Positions 1 to 9,893 of a stretch of 64,000 nucleotides of DNA are shown here, piece by piece. Position 1 is the first letter of the stretch. Each line of letters begins with the position of its first letter. The position numbers were made by a program, and so were the translations under genes. Source of the stretch: Limnohabitans sp. TEGF004 (lineage in GTDB: Bacteria > Pseudomonadota > Gammaproteobacteria > Burkholderiales > Burkholderiaceae_C); contig NZ_AP027056.1 in assembly GCF_027924965.1 (NCBI RefSeq), positions 1,984,001 to 2,048,000 of the forward strand, read 5' to 3'. A model generated the notes under the pieces. The model worked only from the letters and a program-made list of their open reading frames with translations, was not told where the DNA came from and did not search any database.

Positions 1-529
1 AGGCGTGCATCTGCTCACCACTGAGGGGGGCACCGGTCAAACACAACTCGGTCAAGACTTGACGAGACACAAACTCAGCCAAGAAAGCGGTTGCACCACC
101 ATCAGGCGTGAGGCCCACCTTCACATAGGCCACGGTGAACTTCGCATCTTTGGCAACCACCAACATGTCGCATGCCATGGCCAACGAAAGCCCTGCTCCT
201 GCGGCTGCACCTTCTACGGCTGCAACCACCGGCTTGGGGCAATCACGCACTGCACGAATCAAATCATGCAAGCCTTCAAGTCGCACACGACGCTCCTGCA
301 GAGGCAACTCACGACGTTTGGCCAATTGACGCAAGTCCCCGCCAGAACAAAAGTGGCCGCCCTCGCCTGTGAGCACGATGGCCCCCACCGATGAGTCACT
401 GGCTGCATCACGCAACGCATCGGTCACAGCGGTGTAGAACTCAAAGCTCAAGGCATTGCGAGCAGCCACGTTGTTATTGGATAAAACCAAAACAGCGCCT
501 TCGCGACGGGTGACTAAAACTTGCGACAT
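1..529 (-). CDS. Enoyl-CoA hydratase/isomerase, C-terminus cut by window edge (PimE-like)
   Basis: Crotonase-superfamily enzyme that would hydrate 2-enoyl-CoA in beta-oxidation. About 176 codons are visible, read from an ATG at 529 preceded by an AGGAAA ribosome binding site; the frame runs off the left edge. The oxyanion-hole regions typical of crotonases are visible: a GGHFCSGGDL segment near residue 60 and a GAAAGAGLSLAMACD segment near residue 110, followed by a KVGLTPDGGAT stretch. It is the last visible gene of a five-gene minus-strand operon and starts 12 bases after the small acyl-CoA dehydrogenase. By position it corresponds to pimE of the pimelate operon; the substrate is inferred only. 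Confidence 0.85.
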   Translation of the reverse strand, partial: MSQVLVTRREGAVLVLSNNNVAARNALSFEFYTAVTDALRDAASDSSVGAIVLTGEGGHFCSGGDLRQLAKRRELPLQERRVRLEGLHDLIRAVRDCPKPVVAAVEGAAAGAGLSLAMACDMLVVAKDAKFTVAYVKVGLTPDGGATAFLAEFVSRQVLTELCLTGAPLSGEQMHA

Positions 530-541
530 GGATTTCCTAAC

Positions 542-1678
542 TCAGTGTGTTTGGCTCAAAGCGATGAAACGCGCCAAGTGATGGTCCTCGTCACCAAACT
601 CATGGTCAATCATCACCAATCGCTTGGCATAGTGGGACAGGGGTAATTCCCAAGTCATGCCAATGCCGCCGTGCAACTGAATGCTTTCCTCTGCCACCAG
701 CGTGCCAATGCGACCAATGCTGTACTTCGCAGCAGATAAAGCTTTCTCTCGCATCACGCGACCATCCTCATCAATGGCGGCCGCTGCATTGATAACGGCC
801 GAACGCGCTTGCTCCACCTCCAGCAGCACATCGACCATGCGGTGCTGTAAAGCCTGAAAGCTACCAATGGGCGCTCCAAACTGTTTGCGTGTGCGCAGGT
901 ATTCCAAGGTTTGGTCTTTGGCCACATCCATAGCGCCCAAGGCTTCGGCGCACAAGGCGAGCAATGCATAGCCGCGCACACGTTCAAGCACTGCATAGCC
1001 TGCGCCCTCTGATCCCACCAATGCATCGGCAGGTACTTGAACATGATCAAACACCAACTCCGAAGCACGGCCGCCATCAATGCGGTTGAACGATCGGCGT
1101 GAGATGCCAGCCGTCTGACCCGACACGAGGAACAAGCTGATGCCTGCTTCACTGCCAGTCTCACCCGAGGTGCGCGCAGACACCAACAAGCAATCGGCCT
1201 TCTCCCCAAAACTCACCAAGCCCTTCACACCGTTGAGCACCCAATGCGTGCCCTCACGTTTGGCGGTGGTGGCCACATGGTTCAACTCATGGTGCGCGCC
1301 TGGTTCGTCATGCGCCAAAGCGGCAATGGCTGTGCCGTCCATCAAACTCTGCAGCTGTTCTTTTTGGGCATCACTGCCCGCCAGCATCAAGGCACGCCCC
1401 ACCAACAAAGCGCCCAACAAGGGTTCGGGCACGATGCCTCGGCCCAAGCATTCAAACACCACACTGATGTCAAAGCCTGCGCCCGCAAAGCCGCCCACCT
1501 CTTCTGGAAATAACGCGCCGATGGTTCCCAACTCGGCCAGCTGTGCGTACAACTTGGGGCTGTGCCCTTCAGCGCCATAGGCAATCTGGGTGCGTACGTC
1601 TGCGCCGTATTGCTCTGACACAAAACGGTTCAGGCTGTCCATCAGCATGCGGCGATCTTCGGTATGTTCAAAATTCAT
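542..1678 (-). CDS. Acyl-CoA dehydrogenase, small subunit type (PimD-like)
   Basis: FAD-dependent acyl-CoA dehydrogenase of 378 residues, the shorter partner of the dehydrogenase encoded just upstream. The N-terminal helical domain begins MNFEHTEDRRML, and the C-terminal part carries the usual GGIGMTWELPLSHYAKR segment. An AAGGAA site precedes the ATG. The pairing of a 395- and a 378-residue dehydrogenase, in this order after a thiolase, is that of pimeloyl-CoA dehydrogenase large and small subunits (PimC/PimD). It probably forms a heteromer introducing the alpha,beta double bond into medium-chain or dicarboxyl acyl-CoA. The true substrate cannot be read from the sequence. Confidence 0.87.
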   Translation of the reverse strand: MNFEHTEDRRMLMDSLNRFVSEQYGADVRTQIAYGAEGHSPKLYAQLAELGTIGALFPEEVGGFAGAGFDISVVFECLGRGIVPEPLLGALLVGRALMLAGSDAQKEQLQSLMDGTAIAALAHDEPGAHHELNHVATTAKREGTHWVLNGVKGLVSFGEKADCLLVSARTSGETGSEAGISLFLVSGQTAGISRRSFNRIDGGRASELVFDHVQVPADALVGSEGAGYAVLERVRGYALLALCAEALGAMDVAKDQTLEYLRTRKQFGAPIGSFQALQHRMVDVLLEVEQARSAVINAAAAIDEDGRVMREKALSAAKYSIGRIGTLVAEESIQLHGGIGMTWELPLSHYAKRLVMIDHEFGDEDHHLARFIALSQTH

Positions 1679-1708
1679 TTTGTTATTCCTTTCACACGCA
1701 GCCAGCCA

Positions 1709-2896
1709 TCAAAGGCCCAAGATCATTTTGGAAATGATGTTTTTCTGAATCTCATTCGAACCACCAAAGATCGACAACTTGCGGTTGTTGAAATAAGACG
1801 ATGCAGCCTTCGCTGAAGCCTCATCACCCAAAGGTGATTCAGCATCGGACACGTCTTGCAAATAAGGTGCGGCATAAGGCCCCATGGCACGACGCGTCAA
1901 CGACAAAATTTCTTGGCGAATCTCTGTACCTCGAATTTTTAGCATCGAGCTTTCAGCGCCTGGCGCCCCCCCACCCGCCACTGCCGCAATGACGCGCATG
2001 TTGGTGGTCTTCATGTTCTCGAGGTCAATCTCCACCTTGGCCATGCGTGCAGCAAACAAGGGGTCTTGCGACAAAGGCTTGCCATTGCAATGCACGCGGT
2101 CGGCCACCAGCTTCAACTTTTCTAAGCCCGCCACGGAGAAGCCCACACCTGCAATATTGGTGCGCTCGTAGGTGAGCAAATATTTGGCGTACGTCCAGCC
2201 TTTGTTTTCCTCACCCACCAAGTTAGCCACTGGCACTTTGACGTCGGTGAAAAACACTTCGTTCACTTCATGCGCGCCATCCAAGGTGATGATGGGGCGT
2301 ATTTCGATACCGGGCGATGTCATGTCCACCAGCAAAAAGCTAATGCCCGATTGCGACTTGGCTTCGCGGTCTGTGCGCACGAGGCAAAAAATCATATTGG
2401 CGTATTGACCCAGCGTGGTCCATGTCTTTTGGCCATTGACGATGTAGTGATCGCCATCACGCACCGCGGATGTTTTGACCGACGCCAAATCAGAACCCGA
2501 TCCTGGCTCAGAGTAGCCTTGGCACCACCAGTCCGAACCATCCAAGATGCGTGGCAGCCAATGTGCTTTTTGCGCTTCGCTACCGTATTTCATCAACACC
2601 GGCCCGAGCATGCTCACACCAAACGGCACGATGCGCGGTGCATGCGCCAAAGCGCATTCGTTTTCAAAAATGAATTTCTCAACAGCATGCCAACCTGGGC
2701 CGCCCCACTCTTCGGGCCAATGGTTGGCCAACCAACCACGCGCATGGAGCTTGGCGTGCCAGCCCTCCATCTCGGCCTTAGACAAATGTTGGCCCGCAGC
2801 CACTTTGGCAGACAACGCAGGCGACAGGTTCTGTGCCAAAAAGGCACGCACTTCTTCGCGGAACGCTTCTTCTTGAGGGGTAAAGTTCAAATTCAT
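1709..2896 (-). CDS. Acyl-CoA dehydrogenase, large subunit type (PimC-like)
   Basis: Acyl-CoA dehydrogenase of 395 residues. The family signature is clear: WCQGYSEPGSGSDLAS near residue 130 binds FAD and substrate, followed by NGQKTWTT, and a C-terminal GGSNEIQKNIISKMILGL segment. The start at 2896 was chosen because an AAGGGA site lies just upstream; the longer frame would run into the thiolase end. It is 13 bases downstream of the thiolase and 30 bases upstream of the small-subunit gene, so the three are co-transcribed. The best family match by layout is the pimeloyl-CoA dehydrogenase large subunit. Confidence 0.88.
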   Translation of the reverse strand: MNLNFTPQEEAFREEVRAFLAQNLSPALSAKVAAGQHLSKAEMEGWHAKLHARGWLANHWPEEWGGPGWHAVEKFIFENECALAHAPRIVPFGVSMLGPVLMKYGSEAQKAHWLPRILDGSDWWCQGYSEPGSGSDLASVKTSAVRDGDHYIVNGQKTWTTLGQYANMIFCLVRTDREAKSQSGISFLLVDMTSPGIEIRPIITLDGAHEVNEVFFTDVKVPVANLVGEENKGWTYAKYLLTYERTNIAGVGFSVAGLEKLKLVADRVHCNGKPLSQDPLFAARMAKVEIDLENMKTTNMRVIAAVAGGGAPGAESSMLKIRGTEIRQEILSLTRRAMGPYAAPYLQDVSDAESPLGDEASAKAASSYFNNRKLSIFGGSNEIQKNIISKMILGL

Positions 2897-2909
2897 GTCA
2901 GTCCCTTGG

Positions 2910-4097
2910 TCAGAATATTTCGAACAAGCCAGCAGCGCCCATGCCACCCGCGATACACATGGTGACCACGCCCCACTTGGCTTTACGACGCTTGCCTTCT
3001 AACAAAATGTGCCCCGCCAAACGTGCGCCCGTCATGCCAAACGGATGACCTAAAGAAATCGCGCCGCCATTCACATTCAGCCGTTCATCTGGAATACCCA
3101 AGGTCTTTTGGCAGTAAATGGATTGCGAGGCAAAGGCTTCGTTGAGTTCCCACAAATCAATGTCGTCCACCGTCAAGCCATGACGTGCCAACAGCTTTGG
3201 CACGGCAAACACGGGGCCAATGCCCATCTCGTCAGGTTCACAGCCGGCCAGCGCCATGCCACGAAATGCGCCCAAGGGCTGCAAGCCCAATTGCGAAGCC
3301 AGCTTCGCATCCATCATCACGCAGGCAGATGCACCATCTGACAGTTGCGATGCATTGCCCGCTGTGATGAATTGCCCTTCACCACGCACGGGCGGCAACT
3401 TAGCCAACGACTCATAGCTGGTACCTGGACGGTTGCTCGTGTCGTGGTCGACCGTCACTTCTTGGTAAGACACTTCTTTGGTGTCTTTGTTGGTCACGGC
3501 CATGGTGGTGGTGACGGAAATGATTTCTTCCTTGTAACGACCGGCTGCCTGTGCCTCTGCTGTTTTGCGTTGGCTCTCGACTGAGAAATGGTCTTGGTCT
3601 TCGCGGCTGATGTTGTAGCGCTTGGCCACAATGTCTGCGGTCTCAATCATGGGCAAATACAAGTCAGGCTTGTGCTGCGTCATCCAAGGGTCAATGCCAT
3701 CGTCCACCGAGGTTCCGGGGCCTCGGCGCAAACCTGAAATGCTTTCTAAGCCACCGGCCACCATCACGGGTGCACCGTCCACCACGATGCGCCCGGCTGC
3801 CGTGGCAATGGCTTGCAAACCCGATGCGCAGAAACGGCTCACGGTGGCACCTGCAATTTGCAAAGGCAAACCCGCACGCAGCACACTGGCGCGTGCCACG
3901 TTGCGGCCCGTGCGTCCCTCTGGATAACCGCAGCCCAGAATCACATCTTCAATCAACTGGGCCTCAACACCAGATCGTTGCACAGCGGCTTTCACTGCAT
4001 GCGAAGCCAACTCTGCACCAGAGATGGCGTTGAACTCACCACGGTGCGACTTCGTCAGTGGTGTACGAGCCGTGGAAACAATGACCGCTTCACGCAT
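2910..4097 (-). CDS. Acetyl-CoA acyltransferase (thiolase)
   Basis: Thiolase of 395 residues cleaving 3-ketoacyl-CoA, the last step of a beta-oxidation round. The nucleophilic cysteine lies in [12 protein letters not shown] near residue 90. The second active-site histidine is in [19 protein letters not shown], and the C-terminal base is in [15 protein letters not shown]. The start [13 protein letters not shown] is the standard thiolase start and follows an AAGGA site. It sits 24 bases after the FadB-type gene. Equivalent by position to pimB; it could also serve general fatty-acid degradation or run in the acetoacetyl-CoA-forming direction. Confidence 0.92.
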   Translation of the reverse strand: MREAVIVSTARTPLTKSHRGEFNAISGAELASHAVKAAVQRSGVEAQLIEDVILGCGYPEGRTGRNVARASVLRAGLPLQIAGATVSRFCASGLQAIATAAGRIVVDGAPVMVAGGLESISGLRRGPGTSVDDGIDPWMTQHKPDLYLPMIETADIVAKRYNISREDQDHFSVESQRKTAEAQAAGRYKEEIISVTTTMAVTNKDTKEVSYQEVTVDHDTSNRPGTSYESLAKLPPVRGEGQFITAGNASQLSDGASACVMMDAKLASQLGLQPLGAFRGMALAGCEPDEMGIGPVFAVPKLLARHGLTVDDIDLWELNEAFASQSIYCQKTLGIPDERLNVNGGAISLGHPFGMTGARLAGHILLEGKRRKAKWGVVTMCIAGGMGAAGLFEIF

Positions 4098-4121
4098 ACA
4101 AATCCTTCAAGTAATGTCTGA

Positions 4122-6239
4122 TCAGCGGTTCAAGCTGTCAAAGTTTTTGCCGTCTTTCACCAACTGCACCAGCAATGGCGATGCTTGCCAAAACAAGGGG
4201 TCTTGCTTGGCAAACTCATGAATGTCTGCCAAGATTTTTTCTAAGCCCACCATGTCGGCGTACTTCATAGGGCCACCGCGATAACGCGGGAACCCGTAGC
4301 CATGCACAAACGTGACGTCTACATCCAAGGGACGCAGCGCAATGCCTTGGTGCACCACATTCGCGCCCTCGTTGACCATGGCCGCCATGTATTTGCGAAC
4401 AATCAACTCTGGCGTCAACGCACGCGGTTGGATGTTGGCGCGCACACGCTCAGCATCAATGATGTGCAGCACCTCGGGGTCTGGCACACCTGTGCGTGAG
4501 CCTTCGGGGTAGAGGTAATAACCGCGCCCCGTTTTCTGACCAAACCAGCCTCGCTCGCAAATGCGATCGGCAATTTGCACATAACGTGCCTTCGGGTCGC
4601 GCGTGGCGGCACGTCGTTTGCGCGTGGCCCAGCCAATATCACCGCCTGCCAAATCTGACACTTGGAATGGCCCCATGGGGTAACCAAACTCGCGCATGGC
4701 TGCATCAATCTCATAGGGTGAGCAGCCGTCTTCCATCATGTGGTCTGCCGCAGCGCGGTACACCGCCAAGATGCGGTTACCAATGAAGCCATCGCACACA
4801 CCCGCACGCACCGGTACTTTCTTGAGTTGCGTGGCCAAACTAAACGCCGTGGCCACCACGTCTGCGCTCACCTTTTCTGGCACCACGATTTCAAGCAACT
4901 TCATGATGTTGGCGGGTGAGAAAAAGTGCAGGCCAATCACATCTTGCGGGCGCGAAATACTGCCAGCGATTTCATTGATGTCCAAATACGAGGTGTTGGT
5001 CGCAATCACCGCATTGGGTTTGCACACGCGGTCAAGCTCTGCAAACACAGCCTTCTTGACCGACATTTCTTCAAACACCGCTTCAATCACCAAATCGGTT
5101 TGCGCCAAAGCGTCGTAGTGTGTGCTGGTGCTGAAACGCGCCATCACTTGCGATTTGGCTTGCTCGGTCATGCGACCCTTGGTGATCAAGCCGTTGTAGA
5201 CCTTCTCGACGTTGTGTCGGCCTCTGGCCACAGCTTCGTCGTCGCGCTCAATCATGGTCACAGGCAAACCTGCATCCAACACCGACACCGCGATGCCCGC
5301 ACCCATCGTGCCGCCACCAATCACCCCCACACTCGCCACTGGACGAGGGGCTACGCTTTTCACTTCTGGCACTTTCACCACTTCACGCTCTGCAAAGAAG
5401 GCATGAATCAAACCTGCACGCTGTGGGCTGTCAATGCATTGCAAAAACAATTGGCGCTCGTTGGTCAGTGCGTCGTCAAACGGCATTTGTAGGCCTGCAC
5501 GCACCGCCTCAATCACCTTGAGTGGCGAGAACAAACCACGCGATTTCTTTTCGACATCTTTTTGGATTTTTGCGAGCACTTCCAACTGATGGTCGTATCC
5601 CACTTTGAACGCATCCAAATCGCGCGTGCGTCGAACAGGCGCACCGTCGGCCAGCAACGCGCGTGCAAAGCTCAGGCCCGCTTGCAGCACATCCGCACCT
5701 TCGCCCAACTGGTCAACCAGTTTGCAGTCCACAGCTTCTTGGGCTTTCATGTGTCGGCCACTGAGCATCAACTCCACTGCGGCTTCCACGCCCATCAAGC
5801 GAGGTGCGCGTTGCGTACCGCCTGAGCCTGGCAGCAAACCCAGTTGAACTTCAGGCAAACCCAGCTTGGCATCGGGCATAGCCAAACGGTAGTGAGCGGC
5901 CATGGCCACTTCTAAACCACCACCCAATGCGGGGCCGTGAATAACAGCCACCACAGGCTTGGTGCACGCTTCGATTCGATTACATACCTCGGGCAAGATG
6001 GGATGCATGGGCGGGCGACCAAACTCACGAATATCCGCCCCCGCAATGAATGCTCGGCCCGCGCCCAACAGCAGCAAGCCTTTGACACCGTCATCCGCTT
6101 CGGCCTCGTCCATCGCAGCCATCAAACCACGGCGCACATCCACGCTGATGGCATTGACGGGAGGGTGGTCAATCGTGACGACCAGCAAGTCGCCATCTTT
6201 GGCTGTGCGAACAACGGTCGTTTCAGAATGGGTAGTCAA
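4122..6239 (-). CDS. Bifunctional enoyl-CoA hydratase / 3-hydroxyacyl-CoA dehydrogenase (FadB/PimF-like)
   Basis: Two-domain beta-oxidation protein of about 705 residues. The N-terminal crotonase domain has GAGRAFIAGADIREF and a GPALGGGLEVAMA segment. The central NAD-binding domain begins VIGGGTMGAGIAVSVLD, and two C-terminal hydroxyacyl-CoA dehydrogenase domains follow (GFIGNRILAVYR is visible). A TTG at 6239 is preferred: a GAGGAG ribosome site lies eight bases upstream, while the in-frame ATG codons at 6254 and 6308 lack one. It is the first gene of the operon, divergent from the LysR regulator, and is probably transcribed from a TTGACA-17-GATATT promoter in the intergenic region. Equivalent in position to pimF. 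Confidence 0.9.
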   Translation of the reverse strand: MTTHSETTVVRTAKDGDLLVVTIDHPPVNAISVDVRRGLMAAMDEAEADDGVKGLLLLGAGRAFIAGADIREFGRPPMHPILPEVCNRIEACTKPVVAVIHGPALGGGLEVAMAAHYRLAMPDAKLGLPEVQLGLLPGSGGTQRAPRLMGVEAAVELMLSGRHMKAQEAVDCKLVDQLGEGADVLQAGLSFARALLADGAPVRRTRDLDAFKVGYDHQLEVLAKIQKDVEKKSRGLFSPLKVIEAVRAGLQMPFDDALTNERQLFLQCIDSPQRAGLIHAFFAEREVVKVPEVKSVAPRPVASVGVIGGGTMGAGIAVSVLDAGLPVTMIERDDEAVARGRHNVEKVYNGLITKGRMTEQAKSQVMARFSTSTHYDALAQTDLVIEAVFEEMSVKKAVFAELDRVCKPNAVIATNTSYLDINEIAGSISRPQDVIGLHFFSPANIMKLLEIVVPEKVSADVVATAFSLATQLKKVPVRAGVCDGFIGNRILAVYRAAADHMMEDGCSPYEIDAAMREFGYPMGPFQVSDLAGGDIGWATRKRRAATRDPKARYVQIADRICERGWFGQKTGRGYYLYPEGSRTGVPDPEVLHIIDAERVRANIQPRALTPELIVRKYMAAMVNEGANVVHQGIALRPLDVDVTFVHGYGFPRYRGGPMKYADMVGLEKILADIHEFAKQDPLFWQASPLLVQLVKDGKNFDSLNR

Positions 6240-6295
6240 ACGGAGTCTCCTCATTGTTTTTGTCTTTGATACGCTAGTTTGGCAGATAATATTTC

Positions 6296-6329
6296 TTGAC
6301 AATATCAAACTTTATTGACGCTATGTCAA
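6296..6329. promoter_or_regulatory. Divergent promoter with two LysR-type dyads
   Basis: The gap between the FadB-type gene and the LysR gene holds two inverted repeats. At 6315-6329 there is TTGAC-N5-GTCAA (a T-N11-A LysR box), and at 6296-6308 TTGA-N5-TCAA. On the minus strand, -35 TTGACA (6329-6324) and -10 GATATT (6306-6301) are 17 bases apart, overlapping both dyads. This is what is expected of a LysR protein controlling its divergent neighbour and itself. Motifs are seen directly; binding is inferred. Confidence 0.6.
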
Positions 6330-6342
6330 AGAATATTTACTA

Positions 6343-7242
6343 ATGACCGTCGATTTCGCCTCTCTCACGCTTTTGGTCGACATCATTGACGCGGGCAATC
6401 TCAGCAAGGCCGCCAGCAAGCTGAAGATGACCCGCGCCAATGTGAGCTACCACCTGCGCCAGCTTGAAAAAACCATGGGTGCCGAGCTGATACGACGCAC
6501 CAGCCGACGCATGGAACCCACCGAACTGGGCTGGCGGCTGTGCGAACACGGGCGCGCCATTCGCAACGAAATGGCCAGCGCCCACGAAACCGTCACCAAC
6601 TTGGGCCAAGGCCTGCAGGGTCGTGTGGGTATCAGCGTGCCCAGTGGCTATGGCCACATCGTGATGACGCCTTGGTTGGTTGAGTTCAAAAAGCTCTACC
6701 CCGGCGTGGTGCTAGATGTGGTGTTTGAGAACCGAATCGACAACTTGCGTGACGACGTAGACATTGCCATTCGCGTGCTGCCCCAACCCCCAGAAACCAT
6801 GGTGGCCAAAGACATGGGCACGGTGCGTTACTTGGCCTGTGCGTCAAAGGCATTTGCCCAACAACACGGCATGCCCACCGAGCTGTCGCAACTGCGCACA
6901 CAACCCATCATCACCGCTAACGTGGTGGGGCGCCAACTGTCGTTGCGTGCGTACCGAGGGGAAGAGCGCCAAGAGGTGATGCTGACGCCCACCCTGATTT
7001 CAGACCACTACCCGTTTTTGAAAGAAGTCATTCTGGGCGGCTTGGGCATTGGCTTGATGCCCGACTACATGGTGGCCGATGTGATTGCCAATGGCGAAGT
7101 AGTGACCAGCCTAGATGATCACCGCCTGAGCATCTTTGGCACAAACATGTATCTGCTTTACCTGCCATCGCGTCATCGCACCCGTGCGATCAAAACTTGC
7201 ATCGACTTCTTGGTCAAGAAAGCCAACACGCACGAATCGTAG
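6343..7242 (+). CDS. LysR-family transcriptional regulator
   Basis: Regulator of 299 residues. The N-terminal winged helix-turn-helix covers residues 1-60, with KAASKLKMTRANVSYHLRQL as the recognition region. A periplasmic-binding-protein-like effector domain follows from about residue 90 and ends with DFLVKKANTHES. It is transcribed away from the beta-oxidation operon, with two dyads in the 100-base gap, so it most likely controls that operon in response to an acyl-CoA or dicarboxylate. It ends 10 bases before the convergent SCO gene, with no terminator between. The inducer is unknown. Confidence 0.9.
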   Translation: MTVDFASLTLLVDIIDAGNLSKAASKLKMTRANVSYHLRQLEKTMGAELIRRTSRRMEPTELGWRLCEHGRAIRNEMASAHETVTNLGQGLQGRVGISVPSGYGHIVMTPWLVEFKKLYPGVVLDVVFENRIDNLRDDVDIAIRVLPQPPETMVAKDMGTVRYLACASKAFAQQHGMPTELSQLRTQPIITANVVGRQLSLRAYRGEERQEVMLTPTLISDHYPFLKEVILGGLGIGLMPDYMVADVIANGEVVTSLDDHRLSIFGTNMYLLYLPSRHRTRAIKTCIDFLVKKANTHES

Positions 7243-7252
7243 CAAGGGGAAA

Positions 7253-7849
7253 TCAGGGTGTTGTTTTGAGCAAGGTCTGGATGTCTTGCGCCAACACTTG
7301 GGGGCCTACACCATAGCGGCTGTAAAGACGCAAGTTACCTTGCGTGTCATACACATAGCTACCAGCAGAGTGGTCCATGGTGTAACTGGTGGGCGTTTGC
7401 CCCTCCACCTTTTTGTAATAAATCTTGTAGTCCTTGGCGACCACCGCCAATTGCTCAGGCGTGGGAATGAACGCCACAAACGTGGGATCGAAGTTGGCCA
7501 TGTAGGCCTTGAGCAACTCAGCGGTGTCACGCACAGGGTCTACCGTGACAAACACACCTTGAAGTTTGTCGCCATCAGCACCCATCAAGCGCTTGACTTC
7601 AGCCAGCTCCAGCATTGAGGTAGGGCACACATCGGGGCATTGCGTGTAACCAAAAAACAGCACAACCACTTTGCCTTTGAAATCAGAAAGGCTGCGACTT
7701 TGGCCGTTGTGGTCGGTCAGAGTGAAGCCCTTGGCGTAGTCAGCGCCCGTGATGTCAATGGCATTGAACTTTGGCTTGTCAGGGCTGCACGCCGCCAAGG
7801 CAAGCACAGCCAAGGCAGACAAGAAATATCGGCGTGTGTGTGTCAGCAT
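7253..7849 (-). CDS. SCO1/SenC family copper chaperone for cytochrome oxidase
   Basis: Membrane-anchored thioredoxin-fold protein of 198 residues that helps build the CuA centre of cytochrome c oxidase subunit II. A lipobox (LALAACS) lies near residue 20, so it is probably a lipoprotein. The copper-binding CPDVCP motif is near residue 75 and the third ligand histidine is in TMDHSAGSY. Its ATG overlaps the stop of ctaB by one base, and it is the last gene of the oxidase locus. The neighbourhood and all three copper ligands support an assembly role rather than a general peroxidase role. Confidence 0.92.
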   Translation of the reverse strand: MLTHTRRYFLSALAVLALAACSPDKPKFNAIDITGADYAKGFTLTDHNGQSRSLSDFKGKVVVLFFGYTQCPDVCPTSMLELAEVKRLMGADGDKLQGVFVTVDPVRDTAELLKAYMANFDPTFVAFIPTPEQLAVVAKDYKIYYKKVEGQTPTSYTMDHSAGSYVYDTQGNLRLYSRYGVGPQVLAQDIQTLLKTTP

Positions 7850-8736
7850 CAGAGGTAATGGTCAATCAAAAGCGCTGCAAACAGCAGGCTGAGGTGAATC
7901 AATGAAAAACGGAAGGTTTTACGTGACAACTCGTCCGAGTAGTTGCGCCACAACGCCCACGCGTAACCACAAAAGCCAAGGCTCAAAATCACAGCGCTGA
8001 CCAAATACAGCCAGCCACTCATGCGATACACAAAGGGCATCAAGCAGGCGGCAAACAACACAAAGGTGTAGAGCAAAATTTGCAAACGCGTGAACTCATT
8101 GCCGTGCGTCACAGGCAACATAGGCAGCCCTGCTTTGCGATAGTCTTCCACGCGATACAAGGCCAAAGCCCAAAAGTGTGGCGGGGTCCACAAGAAAATA
8201 ATGAGGAACAAAATCAAGGCCTCTGGGCTCACCTCACCCGACATCGCAGCCCAGCCGAGTACAGGTGGCATTGCACCAGATGCACCACCAATCACAATGT
8301 TTTGCGGTGTCAAAGGCTTCAAGATCACGGTGTAAACCACCGCATAGCCCACAAAGGTAGCGAACGTCAGCCACATGGTGAGTGGGTTCACCCACACATA
8401 CAAAATCAGCGAACCTACCGCGCACATGAGCGTGGAAAAAAGCAAGGTTTCGCGGTCACTCAACTCGCCTTTGGCAGTGGGTCGCCAGGCCGTGCGTTTC
8501 ATGCGTGAATCAATGCCTTTCTCCACCAAGCAATTGAACGCGGCTGCGGCTCCAGCCACAAACCAAATGCCCAAACATGCCCACAACGCCAATTGCATCT
8601 CGGGCCAAGACGGCACACCAGGCACAGCCAACACCATGCCGATCAGGGCACAAAACACAATGAGTTGAATCACACGCGGTTTGGTCAGCGCATTGAACTG
8701 GCGCAAGCGAGACATCAAGGGAAAAGCGAGGCTCAT
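7849..8736 (-). CDS. ctaB: Protoheme IX farnesyltransferase (heme O synthase)
   Basis: UbiA-superfamily integral membrane enzyme of 295 residues that adds a farnesyl group to heme B, giving heme O, the precursor of heme A. The first aspartate-rich region is seen as [19 protein letters not shown] near residue 65, the standard heme O synthase signature. Several hydrophobic helices follow. The start [14 protein letters not shown] lies 20 bases after ctaA. It supplies the heme for the oxidase encoded upstream in the same locus. Confidence 0.95.
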   Translation of the reverse strand: MSLAFPLMSRLRQFNALTKPRVIQLIVFCALIGMVLAVPGVPSWPEMQLALWACLGIWFVAGAAAAFNCLVEKGIDSRMKRTAWRPTAKGELSDRETLLFSTLMCAVGSLILYVWVNPLTMWLTFATFVGYAVVYTVILKPLTPQNIVIGGASGAMPPVLGWAAMSGEVSPEALILFLIIFLWTPPHFWALALYRVEDYRKAGLPMLPVTHGNEFTRLQILLYTFVLFAACLMPFVYRMSGWLYLVSAVILSLGFCGYAWALWRNYSDELSRKTFRFSLIHLSLLFAALLIDHYL

Positions 8737-8755
8737 AAACGGGGTCTCTTCACAA

Positions 8756-9880
8756 TCAATTCAACACCGTGCTGCGCGAGGCACGCGCACCGGTCAAAAT
8801 CCACATCAACACCACCACCAGCGCCGCAGCGCCACCGGTGTGCAACACAGCAGCCACCAAGGGCCAATCGAAGACGACGTTCGACAAGCCCGTGAGCAGT
8901 TGCAGCAACAAGCAAGCAAGCAACACATGCGCGGCGGTCTTCAGGGCCAACACTCGGCGCAAAGACAAGGCCAAGCCCGTCAGATAAACCAACACCACAT
9001 AGGCAGCCAAACGATGCACATAGTGAATGGCCGTGAGCGACTCAAACACCAACGGCTGACCCGATGCGTCAAGACCTAAGTGTCGCCACAAGGTAAAGCC
9101 CTGCTCAAAATTCATCAGTGGCCACCAACTGTTTTGACAGAGTGGAAATGTGTTGCATGCCAGCACAGCGTAGTTAGTGCTGACCCAACCGCCCAACAAA
9201 ACCTGCACCGTCAACAACAACAAACCCAGCAGCGTGGCACCAAATAGCGCAGGACGCAACAAAATGGACTGAGTACGCGCACTGTCCAAACGTTGGCGTT
9301 GCACCTGTAGGGTGAGCAAAGCGAGTAGCACCAAGCCGCCCATCAAGTGCAAGGTGACGATGAGCGGAAACAGTTTCATGGTGACAGTCAAAGCGCCAAA
9401 CGCGCCTTGCACTCCCACCCAAACCAAAGTGAACGTGGGCCACAGAACGCCAGAGGTTTCATCGCCACGCCTGCGGCGCACCCATGCGAAGGCAGCCAAA
9501 GTCAAGATCAAACCACCCACGGCCATGGCCATGTACCGATGAATCATTTCAATCCAAGCTTTGGTGTGCGTCACAGGACCATCAGGCATTTGGCTCTGCT
9601 CTAGGGCAATCGCAGACTGAGCGCCGACCGGGCTGGCGTGGCCATAACAACCCGGCCAGTCGGGGCAGCCCAGACCTGAATCGGTCAAGCGCGTGAACGC
9701 ACCAAACAACACCAAATCAAAGGTGATGAACAAAGTGATCAAAGTCAGCGCTTGCACGCGGCGTGCCGTGGACGCCTGCGGATTGCGCAGCCACACCCAA
9801 CACAGCGGCACCATGGCGACCAAGGCGCCCATGATGAGCAAGTGCAACAAAGGCGTGAGGTTGTAGAGGCTCTCAGTCAT
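8756..9880 (-). CDS. ctaA: Heme A synthase (COX15/CtaA)
   Basis: Integral membrane monooxygenase of 374 residues that oxidises the heme O methyl group to make heme A. The four heme-ligand histidines are visible in [22 protein letters not shown] and LHTGGAA, spread over eight predicted helices. I start it at 9880 ([10 protein letters not shown]) because the longer frame adds a charged, non-membrane extension that overlaps the upstream gene. Together with ctaB it provides heme A for the cytochrome oxidase in this locus. Confidence 0.93.
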   Translation of the reverse strand: MTESLYNLTPLLHLLIMGALVAMVPLCWVWLRNPQASTARRVQALTLITLFITFDLVLFGAFTRLTDSGLGCPDWPGCYGHASPVGAQSAIALEQSQMPDGPVTHTKAWIEMIHRYMAMAVGGLILTLAAFAWVRRRRGDETSGVLWPTFTLVWVGVQGAFGALTVTMKLFPLIVTLHLMGGLVLLALLTLQVQRQRLDSARTQSILLRPALFGATLLGLLLLTVQVLLGGWVSTNYAVLACNTFPLCQNSWWPLMNFEQGFTLWRHLGLDASGQPLVFESLTAIHYVHRLAAYVVLVYLTGLALSLRRVLALKTAAHVLLACLLLQLLTGLSNVVFDWPLVAAVLHTGGAAALVVVLMWILTGARASRSTVLN

Positions 9881-9893
9881 AGCTCTGTCTGAT

